DNA of 64,000 bases from Ruminococcus sp. UBA3665 (GTDB lineage Bacteria; Bacillota; Clostridia; Oscillospirales; Ruminococcaceae): NCBI GenBank assembly GCA_002373165.1, contig DFJS01000079.1, positions 1 through 64,000 of the forward strand, read 5' to 3'. Position numbers and translations under genes: made by a program. Below are positions 42,994 through 52,048 of the stretch, one piece after another. The notes beneath the pieces are model-generated. The model was not told the origin of the DNA. It did not search any database and saw only the letters and a list, made by a program, of their open reading frames with translations. How positions within the stretch are numbered: position 1 is the stretch's first letter; each line of letters begins with the position of its first letter.

Positions 42994-45342
42994 ATGTTAA
43001 CTTTAAAAGAAATCAAAATTGGCCAGACCGTCCGGGTAGAGGAACTGGGCGGCGACGGCGCACTCCGTCAGCATTTTCTGGATATGGGAATTATCCCCGG
43101 TACAGAAATCACACTGGTCAAATACGCACCTATGGGAGACCCTATGGAAGTCCGTCTGCACGGCTATGAACTGACCATCCGGCTTGACGATGCCGCACAG
43201 ATTACCGTCTGTCCCGTGGCAGAGAAGAAAAATTCTCTGCCGAAAAAATCAGAACATAAACAGACAGAACATCCCGGATTCGGCGAAGGCGGAAGATTCC
43301 ATGCAAAGGGAGACGGCAATCCGCTTCCGGAAGGGACAGTTATGAAATTCGCACTTGTCGGAAATCAGAACAGCGGAAAAACAACGCTTTTTAATCGGCT
43401 GACCGGTTCCAAACAGCATGTAGGAAATTTCCCCGGAGTGACCGTTGACAGAAAAGACGGTGTAATCAAAGGCCATCCTGATACACTGATTACAGATCTG
43501 CCGGGTATTTATTCCATGTCGCCTTACAGCAGTGAGGAAATTGTTTCCAGAAATTTTGTCTTGCAGGAAAAGCCGCACGCGATTATTAACATCGTGGATG
43601 CGACAAATATCGAGCGGAATCTGTATCTGACTATGCAGCTGCTGGAAATGGATTTGCCTATGGTCGTTGCGCTGAATATGATGGACGAACTGACGGCAAA
43701 CGGCGGCGGTATTGATGTCAACAGAATGGAACAGATTCTGGGTGTTCCGGTAGTGCCGATTTCGGCGGCCAAAAACGAGGGCATTGAAGAACTGGTGGAA
43801 CATGCCGTGCATATCGCGCATTATCAGGAATGTCCTGTGTATCAGGATTTTTGCAGCAAGTCCGAACACGGCGGCGCAGTTCACAGATGCATTCACGGCA
43901 TCAGCCATCTGATTGAAGACCATGCCGAACGGGTAGGCCTGCCTTTGCGGTTCGCCGCCGGAAAAGTCATCGAAGGAGATACACTGATTATTTCTCAGCT
44001 CGCTCTGGAACAGAATGAACAGGAAATGATGGAACATATCGTCCTGCAAATGGAACATGAACGGGAACTGGACAGAAGTGCCGCTATAGCAGATATGCGC
44101 TTTTCTTTTATTCAGAAACTTTGTGAAGAAACTGTTGTCAAACCTCACGAGAGCAAAGAACATATCCGCAGCCGGAAAATTGACAGCATCCTGACAGGGA
44201 AATATACAGCGATTCCGATGTTTGTCATCATCATGGCAATGGTATTCTGGCTGACGTTCAGTGTAATCGGCGCACGGCTGCAAGGGCTTCTGGAAAATCT
44301 GATTGATTTCCTGACCGAAGCCGCTGACATTGCCCTGACAAATGCCAATGTGAACGAAGTAATTCATAGTTTAATCATTGACGGCATCTTTGCAGGAGTC
44401 GGCAGTGTGCTGAGTTTTCTGCCGATTATTGTCACATTGTTCTTTTTCCTGTCGATTCTGGAAGACAGCGGCTATATTGCGCGCGTGGCGTTCTTCATGG
44501 ACAAACTGCTGAGAAAAATAGGACTTTCCGGCCGGAGCATCGTTCCTTTGCTGATCGGGTTCGGCTGTTCCGTGCCGGCAGTGATGGCAACGCGCACTCT
44601 GCCGAGCGAGCGCGACAGAAAAATGACAATTCTGCTGACCCCGTTTATGAGCTGCACTGCCAAGCTGCCCATTTATGCTTTTTTTGTGAATGCCTTTTTT
44701 CCGGAACAAAGCGGTCTGATTATGACCGGTCTGTATCTGCTGGGTATTCTCTGCGGCATTCTGGCGGCCTGCCTGTATAAAGGCACGCTGTTCCGCGGCG
44801 AAGCCGTGCCGTTTGTCATGGAACTGCCGAATTATCGTCTGCCGGGAATCCGGAATGTTTCCCAGCTTCTGTGGGAAAAAGCAAAGGATTTTTTACAGAG
44901 AGCATTTTCTGTTATTCTGATTGCTACAGTTGCCGTATGGTTCCTGCAAAGTTTTGATCTGCATCTGAATCTTGTGGAAGATGCCGAAAACAGTATTCTG
45001 GCAGCAGCGGCCGGGCTGTTTGTTCCTGTCATGAAGCCGGTCGGCCTGGATGACTGGAGAATTCTGGTTGCACTGGTCAGCGGATTTATGGCAAAAGAAA
45101 GTGTCGTTTCTACATTGGAAATTCTCTACAGCGGCGGCGTGGATGCGGCAATGAATTCTCTGACGGCGATATCGCTGTTAGTATTTTCTCTGCTGTATAC
45201 GCCCTGTGTGGCGGCAATTGCCTCTGTACGGCGCGAACTCGGCAGAAAATGGGCTGTATTTGTAGTCATATGGCAGTGTGCGGCCGCATGGCTGATGTCG
45301 CTGGCGGCGTATCTGATTTTCTTTATGGCAGGGGTGAGATAA
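42994..45342 (+). CDS. feoB: FeoA-FeoB fusion ferrous iron transporter
   Basis: Fe(II) uptake protein of 782 residues. ATG at 42994 follows CAGGAG. Residues 1-75 are a complete FeoA SH3-like domain (GQTVRVEELGG, DMGIIPGTEI), normally a separate protein. After a Lys/Gly-rich linker comes the FeoB G domain: G1 GNQNSGKTTLFN, G3 DLPGIYS, G4 NMMD, G5-like SAAK. A helical GDI-like region and the membrane domain follow, with gating motifs GFGCSVPAVMATR and FMSCTAKLPIYA. All are intact. A Cys-rich companion follows two bases later. Confidence 0.95.
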   Translation: MLTLKEIKIGQTVRVEELGGDGALRQHFLDMGIIPGTEITLVKYAPMGDPMEVRLHGYELTIRLDDAAQITVCPVAEKKNSLPKKSEHKQTEHPGFGEGGRFHAKGDGNPLPEGTVMKFALVGNQNSGKTTLFNRLTGSKQHVGNFPGVTVDRKDGVIKGHPDTLITDLPGIYSMSPYSSEEIVSRNFVLQEKPHAIINIVDATNIERNLYLTMQLLEMDLPMVVALNMMDELTANGGGIDVNRMEQILGVPVVPISAAKNEGIEELVEHAVHIAHYQECPVYQDFCSKSEHGGAVHRCIHGISHLIEDHAERVGLPLRFAAGKVIEGDTLIISQLALEQNEQEMMEHIVLQMEHERELDRSAAIADMRFSFIQKLCEETVVKPHESKEHIRSRKIDSILTGKYTAIPMFVIIMAMVFWLTFSVIGARLQGLLENLIDFLTEAADIALTNANVNEVIHSLIIDGIFAGVGSVLSFLPIIVTLFFFLSILEDSGYIARVAFFMDKLLRKIGLSGRSIVPLLIGFGCSVPAVMATRTLPSERDRKMTILLTPFMSCTAKLPIYAFFVNAFFPEQSGLIMTGLYLLGILCGILAACLYKGTLFRGEAVPFVMELPNYRLPGIRNVSQLLWEKAKDFLQRAFSVILIATVAVWFLQSFDLHLNLVEDAENSILAAAAGLFVPVMKPVGLDDWRILVALVSGFMAKESVVSTLEILYSGGVDAAMNSLTAISLLVFSLLYTPCVAAIASVRRELGRKWAVFVVIWQCAAAWLMSLAAYLIFFMAGVR

Positions 45343-45344
45343 GC

Positions 45345-45497
45345 ATGAACAGTACAGATATTTTCCTGCTGATTCTGATTGGCGCAGTACTGGCCGGAGC
45401 TGTGATTACCTGCATCCGGAACAGGAAAAACGGAAAAAACTGCGGCTGCGGCTGTAGTCAGTGCAGCGGCTGCAAATCCAAAAATCAGAAAAAATGA
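45345..45497 (+). CDS. FeoB-associated Cys-rich membrane protein
   Basis: Tiny protein of 50 residues: one membrane helix (~6-24), then a basic stretch and a Cys/Gly cluster (CGCGCSQCSGC, ~34-44). It matches the PF12669-type partner that follows feoB in many Firmicutes. The cysteines may bind iron during transfer. Start ATG 45345 is two bases behind the feoAB stop. Confidence 0.9.
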   Translation: MNSTDIFLLILIGAVLAGAVITCIRNRKNGKNCGCGCSQCSGCKSKNQKK

Positions 45498-45508
45498 TAA
45501 TAAGCATA

Positions 45509-45541
45509 AAAAACAGCTGAGACTTCTCTCAGCTGTTTTCT
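45509..45541 (+). terminator. Terminator of the feo unit
   Basis: AAAACAGCTGAGA / TCTCAGCTGTTTT stem, with TTTTCT following; it probably also serves the convergent SseB-like gene. Confidence 0.85.
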
Positions 45542-45559
45542 GTCAGATAGAATTCTGCA

Positions 45560-46399
45560 TTATTCTTTTGTATCGGAATTGGTAGTCATAGTAATGCCGG
45601 AAGATGTGCCTTCTTTTTCGTAGAACGGCACAGCATCGCGGAGTGCGGCCTCGCCGAATCTGTTGGCTGTCGGTACAATGGCAAGTTCCACATTGCGCAG
45701 GTGCGGCTTGGCGGCCTGTGCAATGCCGTCGAACAGTTCCTTGACAGCTGCTTCGCCGCCGGAAACATCAGTATCGATAACAAGCAGGAAATTCGGGTTC
45801 GGCTTGTCTTCGCGCTTCATCACACGCAGATAGGCCTTGTTGATTTCCGGCTTGGTTGCCATGTACGGACGCAGTGCATCCAGCAGTTCGGTCGGTTCTT
45901 CTTTCAGAGTGCCGATCTGAATCTGTGTGCCGGGTGCAATTGCCTCTGTATTCTGAATGCGGAACAGACTTTCCAGCGGAATCATGATATTCTGTCCGAA
46001 CGGATTCACAACCGCGCCTGTAATATTATTTTCCGGATTTCTCTTCAGGAATTCGCACAGATCTTTATAAGAAAGTGCGGCAAGCTGATGCTTGTTGGAT
46101 TCCTGCCATTTGCGGAGTTCGGCAATATCTGTAAACAGGGGGAAATATTTCTGACCCTCTGCATTATTGAACAGAACAAAGCTGATTTTAGGCTGTTCTT
46201 TCAGTTCTACCGTACCGTCAGAATTTGCCTGTGCCTGCTGTTCGCTGGTGATATTAGCCGGAACAAGGAAGCGAGCTTCCTTTACATGATTGACAAAAGT
46301 TACTTCTGTTTTCTGATTGCGCTCCTGTTTCATAGCGTCCATTGCCTGTACCAGTGCCGGATTTGTGATAGGCTGCTGGCTCTGTTTGATTTCTGCCAA
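45560..46399 (-). CDS. SseB-family protein (TTG start)
   Basis: Cytoplasmic protein of 279 residues. The likely start is TTG at 46399 (LAEIKQSQQP), because AGGTGAAG lies right before it; the ATG at 46447 has no site. Residues ~5-130 resemble the SseB N-terminal domain (VNHVKEARFLVPA, ISFVLFNNAEGQKYFPLFTD, ALSYKDLCEF, GAVVNPFGQNIMIP). Residues ~165-265 resemble the SseB C-terminal domain (INKAYLRVMKREDKPNPNFLLVIDTD). In enterobacteria SseB was linked to enhanced serine sensitivity; the role here is unknown. Confidence 0.82.
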   Translation of the reverse strand: MAEIKQSQQPITNPALVQAMDAMKQERNQKTEVTFVNHVKEARFLVPANITSEQQAQANSDGTVELKEQPKISFVLFNNAEGQKYFPLFTDIAELRKWQESNKHQLAALSYKDLCEFLKRNPENNITGAVVNPFGQNIMIPLESLFRIQNTEAIAPGTQIQIGTLKEEPTELLDALRPYMATKPEINKAYLRVMKREDKPNPNFLLVIDTDVSGGEAAVKELFDGIAQAAKPHLRNVELAIVPTANRFGEAALRDAVPFYEKEGTSSGITMTTNSDTKE

Positions 46400-46458
46400 G
46401 ATCTTCACCTCATTAAAAAATTTAAAAAAATCCATTTGCTTACGCAACTGTTGTATAC

Positions 46459-46487
46459 ATTATAGCATAAAATTTTCATAAAGTCAA
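46459..46487 (-). promoter_or_regulatory. Promoter of the SseB-like gene
   Basis: Minus-strand TTGACT (46482-46487), 17-base spacer ending TGC, TATAAT (46459-46464). Confidence 0.78.
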
Positions 46488-46530
46488 CACTATTTTTAGA
46501 ATATTTTTTCGGCAGAAGAAAATAAAATGA

Positions 46531-46577
46531 AAAAATCAGGAGAACACGGCACGGAATGCCCTGTTTCCTGATTTGTT
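46531..46577 (-). terminator. rpmB terminator
   Basis: Minus-strand AAATCAGGA plus AACA pairs with TGTT plus TCCTGATTT around an inner GGCA/TGCC hairpin, ending in six T residues. Confidence 0.8.
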
Positions 46578-46596
46578 TTCATCAGCAAAGCTGAGA

Positions 46597-46782
46597 TTAC
46601 GCACGTTCCACCTTGCCGGAACGCAGACATCTGGAGCATACATAGATGTGACAGGGAGAACCCTTTACAATTGCTTTGACGCGCTGAACGTTCGGTTTCC
46701 AGGTTCTGCTGGATGCTCTGTGAGAATGAGATACTTTGTTGCCGAAAGTTACGCCCTTACTGCAAACTGCACATTTTGCCAT
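46597..46782 (-). CDS. rpmB: 50S ribosomal protein L28
   Basis: Ribosomal protein of 61 residues: MAKCAVCSKGVTFGNKVSHSHR, typical Lys/Arg-rich middle, CSRCLRSGKVERA end. Two CxxC pairs make this the zinc-binding (C+) form. Single-gene unit with its own promoter and terminator, as is common in Firmicutes. Confidence 0.98.
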   Translation of the reverse strand: MAKCAVCSKGVTFGNKVSHSHRASSRTWKPNVQRVKAIVKGSPCHIYVCSRCLRSGKVERA

Positions 46783-46849
46783 TGAAATACACCTCCCTTT
46801 CGTATCGTTCTATCTTTATGAAAACTGTGTAAAAACACTTATGTGATAT

Positions 46850-46878
46850 ATTATAGCACAAAGTCAGAAAAAAAGCAA
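46850..46878 (-). promoter_or_regulatory. rpmB promoter
   Basis: Minus-strand TTGCTT (46873-46878), 17-base spacer ending TGC, TATAAT (46850-46855). Confidence 0.78.
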
Positions 46879-46936
46879 GTGTTTTTTCAAAATTTTTCAA
46901 AAAATATTTTTTGGCATAAAAATTCAGGAAAATGAC

Positions 46937-46965
46937 TTGCAATGTTGTCAGATTTGTAGTATAAT
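46937..46965 (+). promoter_or_regulatory. Promoter of the S2P-scpAB-ytfJ-dacF unit
   Basis: TTGCAA (46937-46942), 17 bases, TATAAT (46960-46965). Confidence 0.75.
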
Positions 46966-47001
46966 AAAATAGTGTATTTGAACAGAAAGGAGTTTGATTT
47001 T

Positions 47002-47616
47002 TTGACTTCCGGAAAAATCATAGAATATTTGGTTCGTGTGATGATTATTCTGCTGATTAATCCTCTGCACGAATGCGCCCATGCATGGTCGGCGCACAAA
47101 CTGGGTGATGATACGGCAAAACAGCAGGGAAGAATGACTTTGTCGCCGCTGGCGCATATTGACCCTTATGGGGCTGTTCTGCTGCTGCTGTGCGGATTCG
47201 GCTGGGCAAAGCCTGTGCCTGTCAATCCGAATAATTTTGAAAACCCCCGAAAAGGCATGATGCTGACCGCAGTGGCAGGCCCGCTGTCAAACCTGGCGGC
47301 GGCTTTTCTGGGCATGATTGCACTGTACATGTTCGGCAGTACAGGAGCTGTGTATTATCTGCTGTATTATTTTGTTATGATTAATATTAATCTTTTTATC
47401 TTCAATATGATTCCCGTGCCGCCCCTGGACGGCTCCAGAGTGCTGACATATTTTCTGCCGCCGAATGCTGCCGTCTGGTTTATGAGAAACCAGAGATATT
47501 TCTATGGCATTGTCATGCTGCTGATGGTTACCGGCATTCTGAGTGTGCCGCTTTCGTATCTGTCAAAGCTGGTATTTAACCTGCTGTATTTTATTATAAA
47601 AACAACTGCCCTATGA
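47002..47616 (+). CDS. Site-2 protease family membrane metalloprotease (TTG start)
   Basis: Rhomboid-like M50 protease of 204 residues. TTG at 47002 is nine bases after AAAGGAG; the GTG at 46972 has no site. The zinc motif HECAH (~residues 23-27) is in the first helix and the third ligand Asp is in PVPPLDGSRV. Four to six membrane helices. It belongs to the YwhC/YdiL-like small S2P group that heads the scpAB run in many Clostridia. Substrate unknown. Confidence 0.88.
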   Translation: MTSGKIIEYLVRVMIILLINPLHECAHAWSAHKLGDDTAKQQGRMTLSPLAHIDPYGAVLLLLCGFGWAKPVPVNPNNFENPRKGMMLTAVAGPLSNLAAAFLGMIALYMFGSTGAVYYLLYYFVMININLFIFNMIPVPPLDGSRVLTYFLPPNAAVWFMRNQRYFYGIVMLLMVTGILSVPLSYLSKLVFNLLYFIIKTTAL

Positions 47617-48323
47617 ATGAAATTCAATTTAAACTGGATGTCTTTGAAGGCCCTCTGGATCTGCTTCTGCACCTGATTTCCAAACATCAGCTGAATATCC
47701 ATGATATTGAAATCACAAAATTATTAGAACAGTATTTATTATATATCGATACGGCACGGCAGCAGAATCTGGAACTTGCAGGGGAATTTCTGGAAATGGC
47801 CGCAAGGCTTGTCTATATCAAGGCCGCTTCACTTCTGCCAAAACCGGAAGAAGCCGAAAAGGCAAAACGGGACTTGCAGGGCACTCTGATTGAATACGCC
47901 CTGGCACAGGCCGCCGCCCGGCAGCTGAGAGAACATTTCATTGCTGATGATATCTTTATCCGGAAACCCGTCAGACTGCCCAGACAGCAGCAGGCCTACC
48001 GGCTGCGCCATTCTCCGGACAGGCTAGCGGAAACTTTTGTTCAGATCGGCCGGGAACGCATGAAAGGACAGCTGCTCTCTGATAAAATTACAGATACTGT
48101 GACACAGGCCAGAACAGTTTCTGTCATTTCCAAAGTAGTTTTTATTTTGCGGAAACTCTGGAACGGAGATTCTGTTGCAGTTGCCTCGCTTTACGAAGGC
48201 GTTTCTGACCGCTCCGCAAGAGTGGCCACATTTCTGGCCGTGCTGGAACTGACACGCTCCGGCCGTATCCGGCTTAATGAAGAAAATACCATGCTGACAA
48301 TCTGTCAGAAAAAAGGAAGGTGA
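47613..48323 (+). CDS. scpA: Segregation and condensation protein A
   Basis: Kleisin of 236 residues that bridges the SMC heads. N-terminal signature FEGPLDLLLHLISKHQLNIHDIEITKLLEQYL; middle EFLEMAARLVYIKAASLLP; C-terminal winged-helix region (VATFLAVLELTRSGRI). It overlaps the protease stop by four bases (ATGA) and leads into scpB. Confidence 0.96.
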   Translation: MNEIQFKLDVFEGPLDLLLHLISKHQLNIHDIEITKLLEQYLLYIDTARQQNLELAGEFLEMAARLVYIKAASLLPKPEEAEKAKRDLQGTLIEYALAQAAARQLREHFIADDIFIRKPVRLPRQQQAYRLRHSPDRLAETFVQIGRERMKGQLLSDKITDTVTQARTVSVISKVVFILRKLWNGDSVAVASLYEGVSDRSARVATFLAVLELTRSGRIRLNEENTMLTICQKKGR

Positions 48324-48328
48324 GGCCC

Positions 48329-48895
48329 ATGCCGGAAGAAAAAAGCTTTTCTGCTATGGCAGAAGCAATTCTGTTTGCTGCCGGAGAACCTGTGGAAACT
48401 TCCCGGATTGCCCAGGCTTTAGGTGTGCCTGACCGGGAAGTCAGCGGCATTGTTGCACAGCTGGAACAGCGTTATGCAGAAGCGGATTCTGCCCTCCAGA
48501 TTCTTCATCTGGAAAATGCCTGGCAGCTTGGCACAAAACAGGAATTCGCCCCGGTTATCCGCACTGCCATGGAAACAAGGCGGATGCAGCCGCTCTCCAA
48601 TGCGGCAATGGAAACCCTGACAATTATCGCCTATAATCAGCCCGTCAGCAAAGGCTTTATCGAACGCGTCCGGGGAATTGACAGTTCTTCGATTGTAAAT
48701 TCGCTTGTCGATAAAGGCCTTGCCGAAGAAGCCGGAAGAATTGATGTGCCCGGCCATCCCATCGGCTACAGAACGACAGATTTGTTTCTCCGTGTATTTG
48801 GCCTGCATTCTCTGGAAGAACTGCCCGACCCGCACCCGGCAGAGCAGAGCGAAATCTTTACAGGAGAACTGACAGAACAGGATGTGCCGTCATGA
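48329..48895 (+). CDS. scpB: Segregation and condensation protein B
   Basis: SMC-complex partner of 188 residues with two winged-helix domains: AMAEAILFAAGEPVETSRIAQAL and PLSNAAMETLTIIAYNQPVSKGFIERVRG, then GRIDVPGHPIGYRTTDLFLRVFGL. ATG 48329 is supported by GGAAGGTGAGG; GTG 48320 in frame is less likely. Confidence 0.95.
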   Translation: MPEEKSFSAMAEAILFAAGEPVETSRIAQALGVPDREVSGIVAQLEQRYAEADSALQILHLENAWQLGTKQEFAPVIRTAMETRRMQPLSNAAMETLTIIAYNQPVSKGFIERVRGIDSSSIVNSLVDKGLAEEAGRIDVPGHPIGYRTTDLFLRVFGLHSLEELPDPHPAEQSEIFTGELTEQDVPS

Positions 48896-49596
48896 TGTTT
48901 TTTATCGGAATCTTACTGCTTTTGCTCAGAGTTCTGACAGTGATAGCATTAGTCCTGCTGCTTCTTGTGATAATTCTTTGTCTGTCGAACATAAGGGCAT
49001 CTGTCAGCTTCTGGGACGGCAGACTGGATTGGAATATCCGTTATTTTGGGCTGAAACTTCTGCCGCGGAAATCTAAACCGGAATCTGAAACACTGGAAGA
49101 TCAGACAGAAAACAAAAAATCCGGCAGGGCTGAAAAAAAAGAATCCAAAACAGAAAAATCAGAAACACAGAAAAAAGCATTCATGGATCATATTCTGGAA
49201 AAATTTCATAAATTCGTCAAAAAATCAGATATGGCCGGAAGTGCGCTTGCCGCTCTGCCGCCGGCACTGCGCTGTTTCAGAAAAGCCGTAACTTGGTATG
49301 CCATCGAGACGGATATCCTGATTGCCAATGAAGATGCCGCTGACTGTGCTCGGCAGTACGGCCTGATACAGCTGATTGTTCAGAATCTGTTCGGACAGGT
49401 CGGCGCACTGATTCATGTCAGACAGAAAAAGATCCGCATTAGCTGTGATTTTATCGAAGATCAGAGCCGTTATAATTTTCGCTGCAAAGTGAAAATCAAC
49501 GTCGGCCGGACTATTCTGACAGGCATCAGCTTTCTGTGGCATTATCTCAAAGACAGCGGCACAGCAAAAAAATCAATTGTCAATCCTAAATTATAA
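48892..49596 (+). CDS. DUF2953 membrane protein
   Basis: Protein of 234 residues. One long N-terminal membrane helix (~2-30), then a DUF2953-like beta stretch (VSFWDGRLDWNIRYFGLKLLP), a Lys/Glu-rich insert, and a C-terminal part. It sits between scpB and ytfJ, the usual position of DUF2953 genes in spore formers, where a sporulation role is suspected but not shown. It overlaps the scpB stop (ATGA). Confidence 0.82.
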   Translation: MMFFIGILLLLLRVLTVIALVLLLLVIILCLSNIRASVSFWDGRLDWNIRYFGLKLLPRKSKPESETLEDQTENKKSGRAEKKESKTEKSETQKKAFMDHILEKFHKFVKKSDMAGSALAALPPALRCFRKAVTWYAIETDILIANEDAADCARQYGLIQLIVQNLFGQVGALIHVRQKKIRISCDFIEDQSRYNFRCKVKINVGRTILTGISFLWHYLKDSGTAKKSIVNPKL

Positions 49597-49628
49597 ACAG
49601 CGGCAGAACCGCAGAAGGAGTTATTTTT

Positions 49629-50078
49629 ATGAGTGAACATCAGATTAACGGATTTATCGGCGTAAGTGTGGAAAAAATCCGCAGTATGGTAGATACGGAT
49701 ACAATGATAGGCAATCCCATTCCATGCGGCGACGGGATTACTGTCATTCCCATCTCGAAAATTTCCGTTGGTTTTGCTTCCGGCGGCTCTGACCTGCCTA
49801 CCCGTACCAATAAAGAGTATTTTGCGGGCGGTGCCGGAGCCGGTATGAGTGTCAATCCTGTGGGCTTTCTGGTAATCAGCGGCGGAGAAGTCCGCATGGT
49901 GCAGATGTCCGAAAAAGGCAGCGACGGAGCCGCGTCTATCATGAATCAGATTCCCGGCGTTCTGGAGAAAATCAAAGAAGTCTTCTCCAAAGAGAAAAAA
50001 GAAAAAGTCAAAGTCAGAAAATCTGAAAAAACAGATAACGGAGAAATCAAAGAACAGACAGAAATAACAGAATCATAA
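49629..50078 (+). CDS. ytfJ: Sporulation protein YtfJ (GerW family)
   Basis: Protein of 149 residues. INGFIGVSVEKIRSMVDTDTMIGNPI and the Gly-rich FASGGSDLP and FAGGAGAGMSVNPVGFLVI segments are the family hallmarks; the tail is Lys/Glu-rich. Members are made in the forespore and affect germination in Bacilli. Start with GAAGGAG. Second sporulation marker in this window. Confidence 0.95.
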   Translation: MSEHQINGFIGVSVEKIRSMVDTDTMIGNPIPCGDGITVIPISKISVGFASGGSDLPTRTNKEYFAGGAGAGMSVNPVGFLVISGGEVRMVQMSEKGSDGAASIMNQIPGVLEKIKEVFSKEKKEKVKVRKSEKTDNGEIKEQTEITES

Positions 50079-50137
50079 AAACAGCTTTGTCCGCATATAC
50101 TCTGGCATAAAAATCTGAAATGCCGGAGGTAGGAATC

Positions 50138-51286
50138 ATGCTGTATTCTGTTCTGAAAAAATTAATGCTTTTTCTGTGCATTCCTGTATTAATCCTGCGG
50201 AATGTTTCCGTCTTGCCTGTCCGTGCGGAAATTACAGTCTCGGCAAAAGCCTGTATTCTGATAGAAGCCGCAACCGGGCGCATACTGTTCGAGAAAAACG
50301 CATGGGAAAAACTGCCCATGGCAAGCACGACGAAAATTATGACAACACTCCTGACAATCGAGAGCGGCGATCTGGATACAGAATTCATGGTTAATAATCA
50401 GGCCATTCATGTGGAAGGCTCTTCCATGGGACTTCAGGAAAATGATCTTGTCACCAAACGGGCACTCTGTTACGGAATGCTGCTGCCTTCCGGAAACGAT
50501 GCCGCCAATGCCTCGGCCGTTGCAGTGGCCGGAAGCATTCCGGCTTTTGCCGAACTCATGAACCAGAGAGCCGCCGAAATCGGCATGACAAGAACCTGCT
50601 TTGTTACGCCTTCCGGACTGGAAGGCACAGGGCATGGTTCCTCCGCTTATGATATGGCACTGCTGACAAGAGAAGCTCTGAATAATCCTGTCTTCCGGGA
50701 AATCTGCTGTCAGGCATCGGCAAAAGTGAAGTTCGGCAATCCGCCCTATGAAAGAACACTGTATAATTCCAATAAGCTCCTGCGGATGTATGACGGCGTA
50801 ATCGGCGTGAAGACAGGCTTCACGGACGAGGCCGGACGCTGTCTTGTCTCAGCCTGTCAGCGCGGCGGCGTTACTCTGATCTGTGTGACACTCAACGACC
50901 GCGATGACTGGAATGATCATATGCATTTATACGACTCCGGCTTTGCCCAGGTGAGTCCCGTCACACTGGAAGTTCCCGAAATCAGTCAGAAACTGGCCGG
51001 CAGTACAAAAGATTCCATACCGCTCCGTATTGAACAGCCTGTGACTGTCGGCACAGTAAATCAGGATATTTCAGAAATCCGTTACCAGATTCTGCTTGCG
51101 CCGTTTGCATATGCTCCTGTCCGGGACGGCGAAGAACTGGGCAGACTGGAATATTATTTCAAAGATATGAAAATCTGTTCCGTGCCGCTTCTGGCAGACG
51201 GTTCGGCAGAAGCCGCCCTTCCGCCGGAAAAAAATCAGTTCATGCAGTTTCTGGACAAATTGCGCATGATTATCAAAAACGCATAA
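50138..51286 (+). CDS. dacF: D-alanyl-D-alanine carboxypeptidase (PBP5-like)
   Basis: Secreted or membrane-attached serine peptidase of 382 residues trimming the terminal D-Ala of peptidoglycan stems. ATG at 50138 is preceded by GGAGG; signal peptide ~1-30 (VRAEI). The three penicillin-binding motifs are ASTTK (Ser-x-x-Lys), SGN and KTG (VIGVKTGFT). A C-terminal beta-domain follows. The position after ytfJ matches the sporulation-linked DacB/DacF genes of Clostridia; the symbol is by analogy. Confidence 0.9.
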   Translation: MLYSVLKKLMLFLCIPVLILRNVSVLPVRAEITVSAKACILIEAATGRILFEKNAWEKLPMASTTKIMTTLLTIESGDLDTEFMVNNQAIHVEGSSMGLQENDLVTKRALCYGMLLPSGNDAANASAVAVAGSIPAFAELMNQRAAEIGMTRTCFVTPSGLEGTGHGSSAYDMALLTREALNNPVFREICCQASAKVKFGNPPYERTLYNSNKLLRMYDGVIGVKTGFTDEAGRCLVSACQRGGVTLICVTLNDRDDWNDHMHLYDSGFAQVSPVTLEVPEISQKLAGSTKDSIPLRIEQPVTVGTVNQDISEIRYQILLAPFAYAPVRDGEELGRLEYYFKDMKICSVPLLADGSAEAALPPEKNQFMQFLDKLRMIIKNA

Positions 51287-51314
51287 AAATTTATCTAAGA
51301 AAGAGAGAACCAAA

Positions 51315-52046
51315 ATGACAGAAATCAGAATACAAAAATATCTCGCCGATGCCGGCTACTGTTCCCGGCGCAGAGCCGAAGCTCTGATTGAATCCGGCCA
51401 TGTCAGGAAAAACGGCAGACCCGTGAAACTCGGCGATAAAACTTCTTATAAAGACCTGATTACCGTGGACGGCGAAAAAATTGTCATGCCGCGCAGGAAA
51501 AATTTCCGCTATATTATGCTGAATAAGCCGCGCGGTTATGTGACAACCGTCTCTGACGAACTCGACCGCCGCTGTGTAATGGACCTTCTGGAAGATATCG
51601 AAGAACGCGTCTATCCCATCGGACGGCTTGACAGAAATTCCGAAGGCCTGCTCCTGCTTACCAATGACGGAAAATTTGCCAATGATATCATGCATCCCAG
51701 CAAGCATATCACAAAAACTTACAGAGTAACCGTCCGCCCGTCCGTCACGGAAGACCAGCTGACACAAATGGCCGCCGGAATTGTCCTGGACGGCAAAAAA
51801 ACACTCCCGGCAAATATCGTTGTCCTGAATAACGAGCCGGAACGTGTGGTACTGCAAATGACCATCCGCGAAGGCCGCAACAGACAAATCCGCCGCATGT
51901 GCGAAGCCGTCGGCCTGGAAGTCGCCAGACTGCGCCGTACCTCCATAGGCCCCATCCGGCTGGGAATGCTCAAGCCCGGTACATGGCGTGACCTCACCCC
52001 GGACGAGCTGAGAGCAATCCGGAATGCTATCGGAAAGGAGAATTAA
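51315..52046 (+). CDS. rluB: 23S rRNA pseudouridine synthase, RsuA/RluB family
   Basis: Pseudouridine synthase of 243 residues. An S4 RNA-binding domain (residues 1-60, QKYLADAGYCSRRRAEALI) is followed by the catalytic domain with Asp in IGRLDRNSEGLLLLTNDG and EGRNRQIRRMCEAVG. It probably modifies U2605 of 23S rRNA. Intact; AAGAAAGAGAG upstream. Confidence 0.94.
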   Translation: MTEIRIQKYLADAGYCSRRRAEALIESGHVRKNGRPVKLGDKTSYKDLITVDGEKIVMPRRKNFRYIMLNKPRGYVTTVSDELDRRCVMDLLEDIEERVYPIGRLDRNSEGLLLLTNDGKFANDIMHPSKHITKTYRVTVRPSVTEDQLTQMAAGIVLDGKKTLPANIVVLNNEPERVVLQMTIREGRNRQIRRMCEAVGLEVARLRRTSIGPIRLGMLKPGTWRDLTPDELRAIRNAIGKEN

Positions 52047-52048
52047 TC

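Noticed and set aside
43249..44367. 372-codon minus-strand frame inside feoAB
   Set aside because: His/Phe/Asn-rich shadow of FeoB; FeoB motifs on the plus strand are complete.
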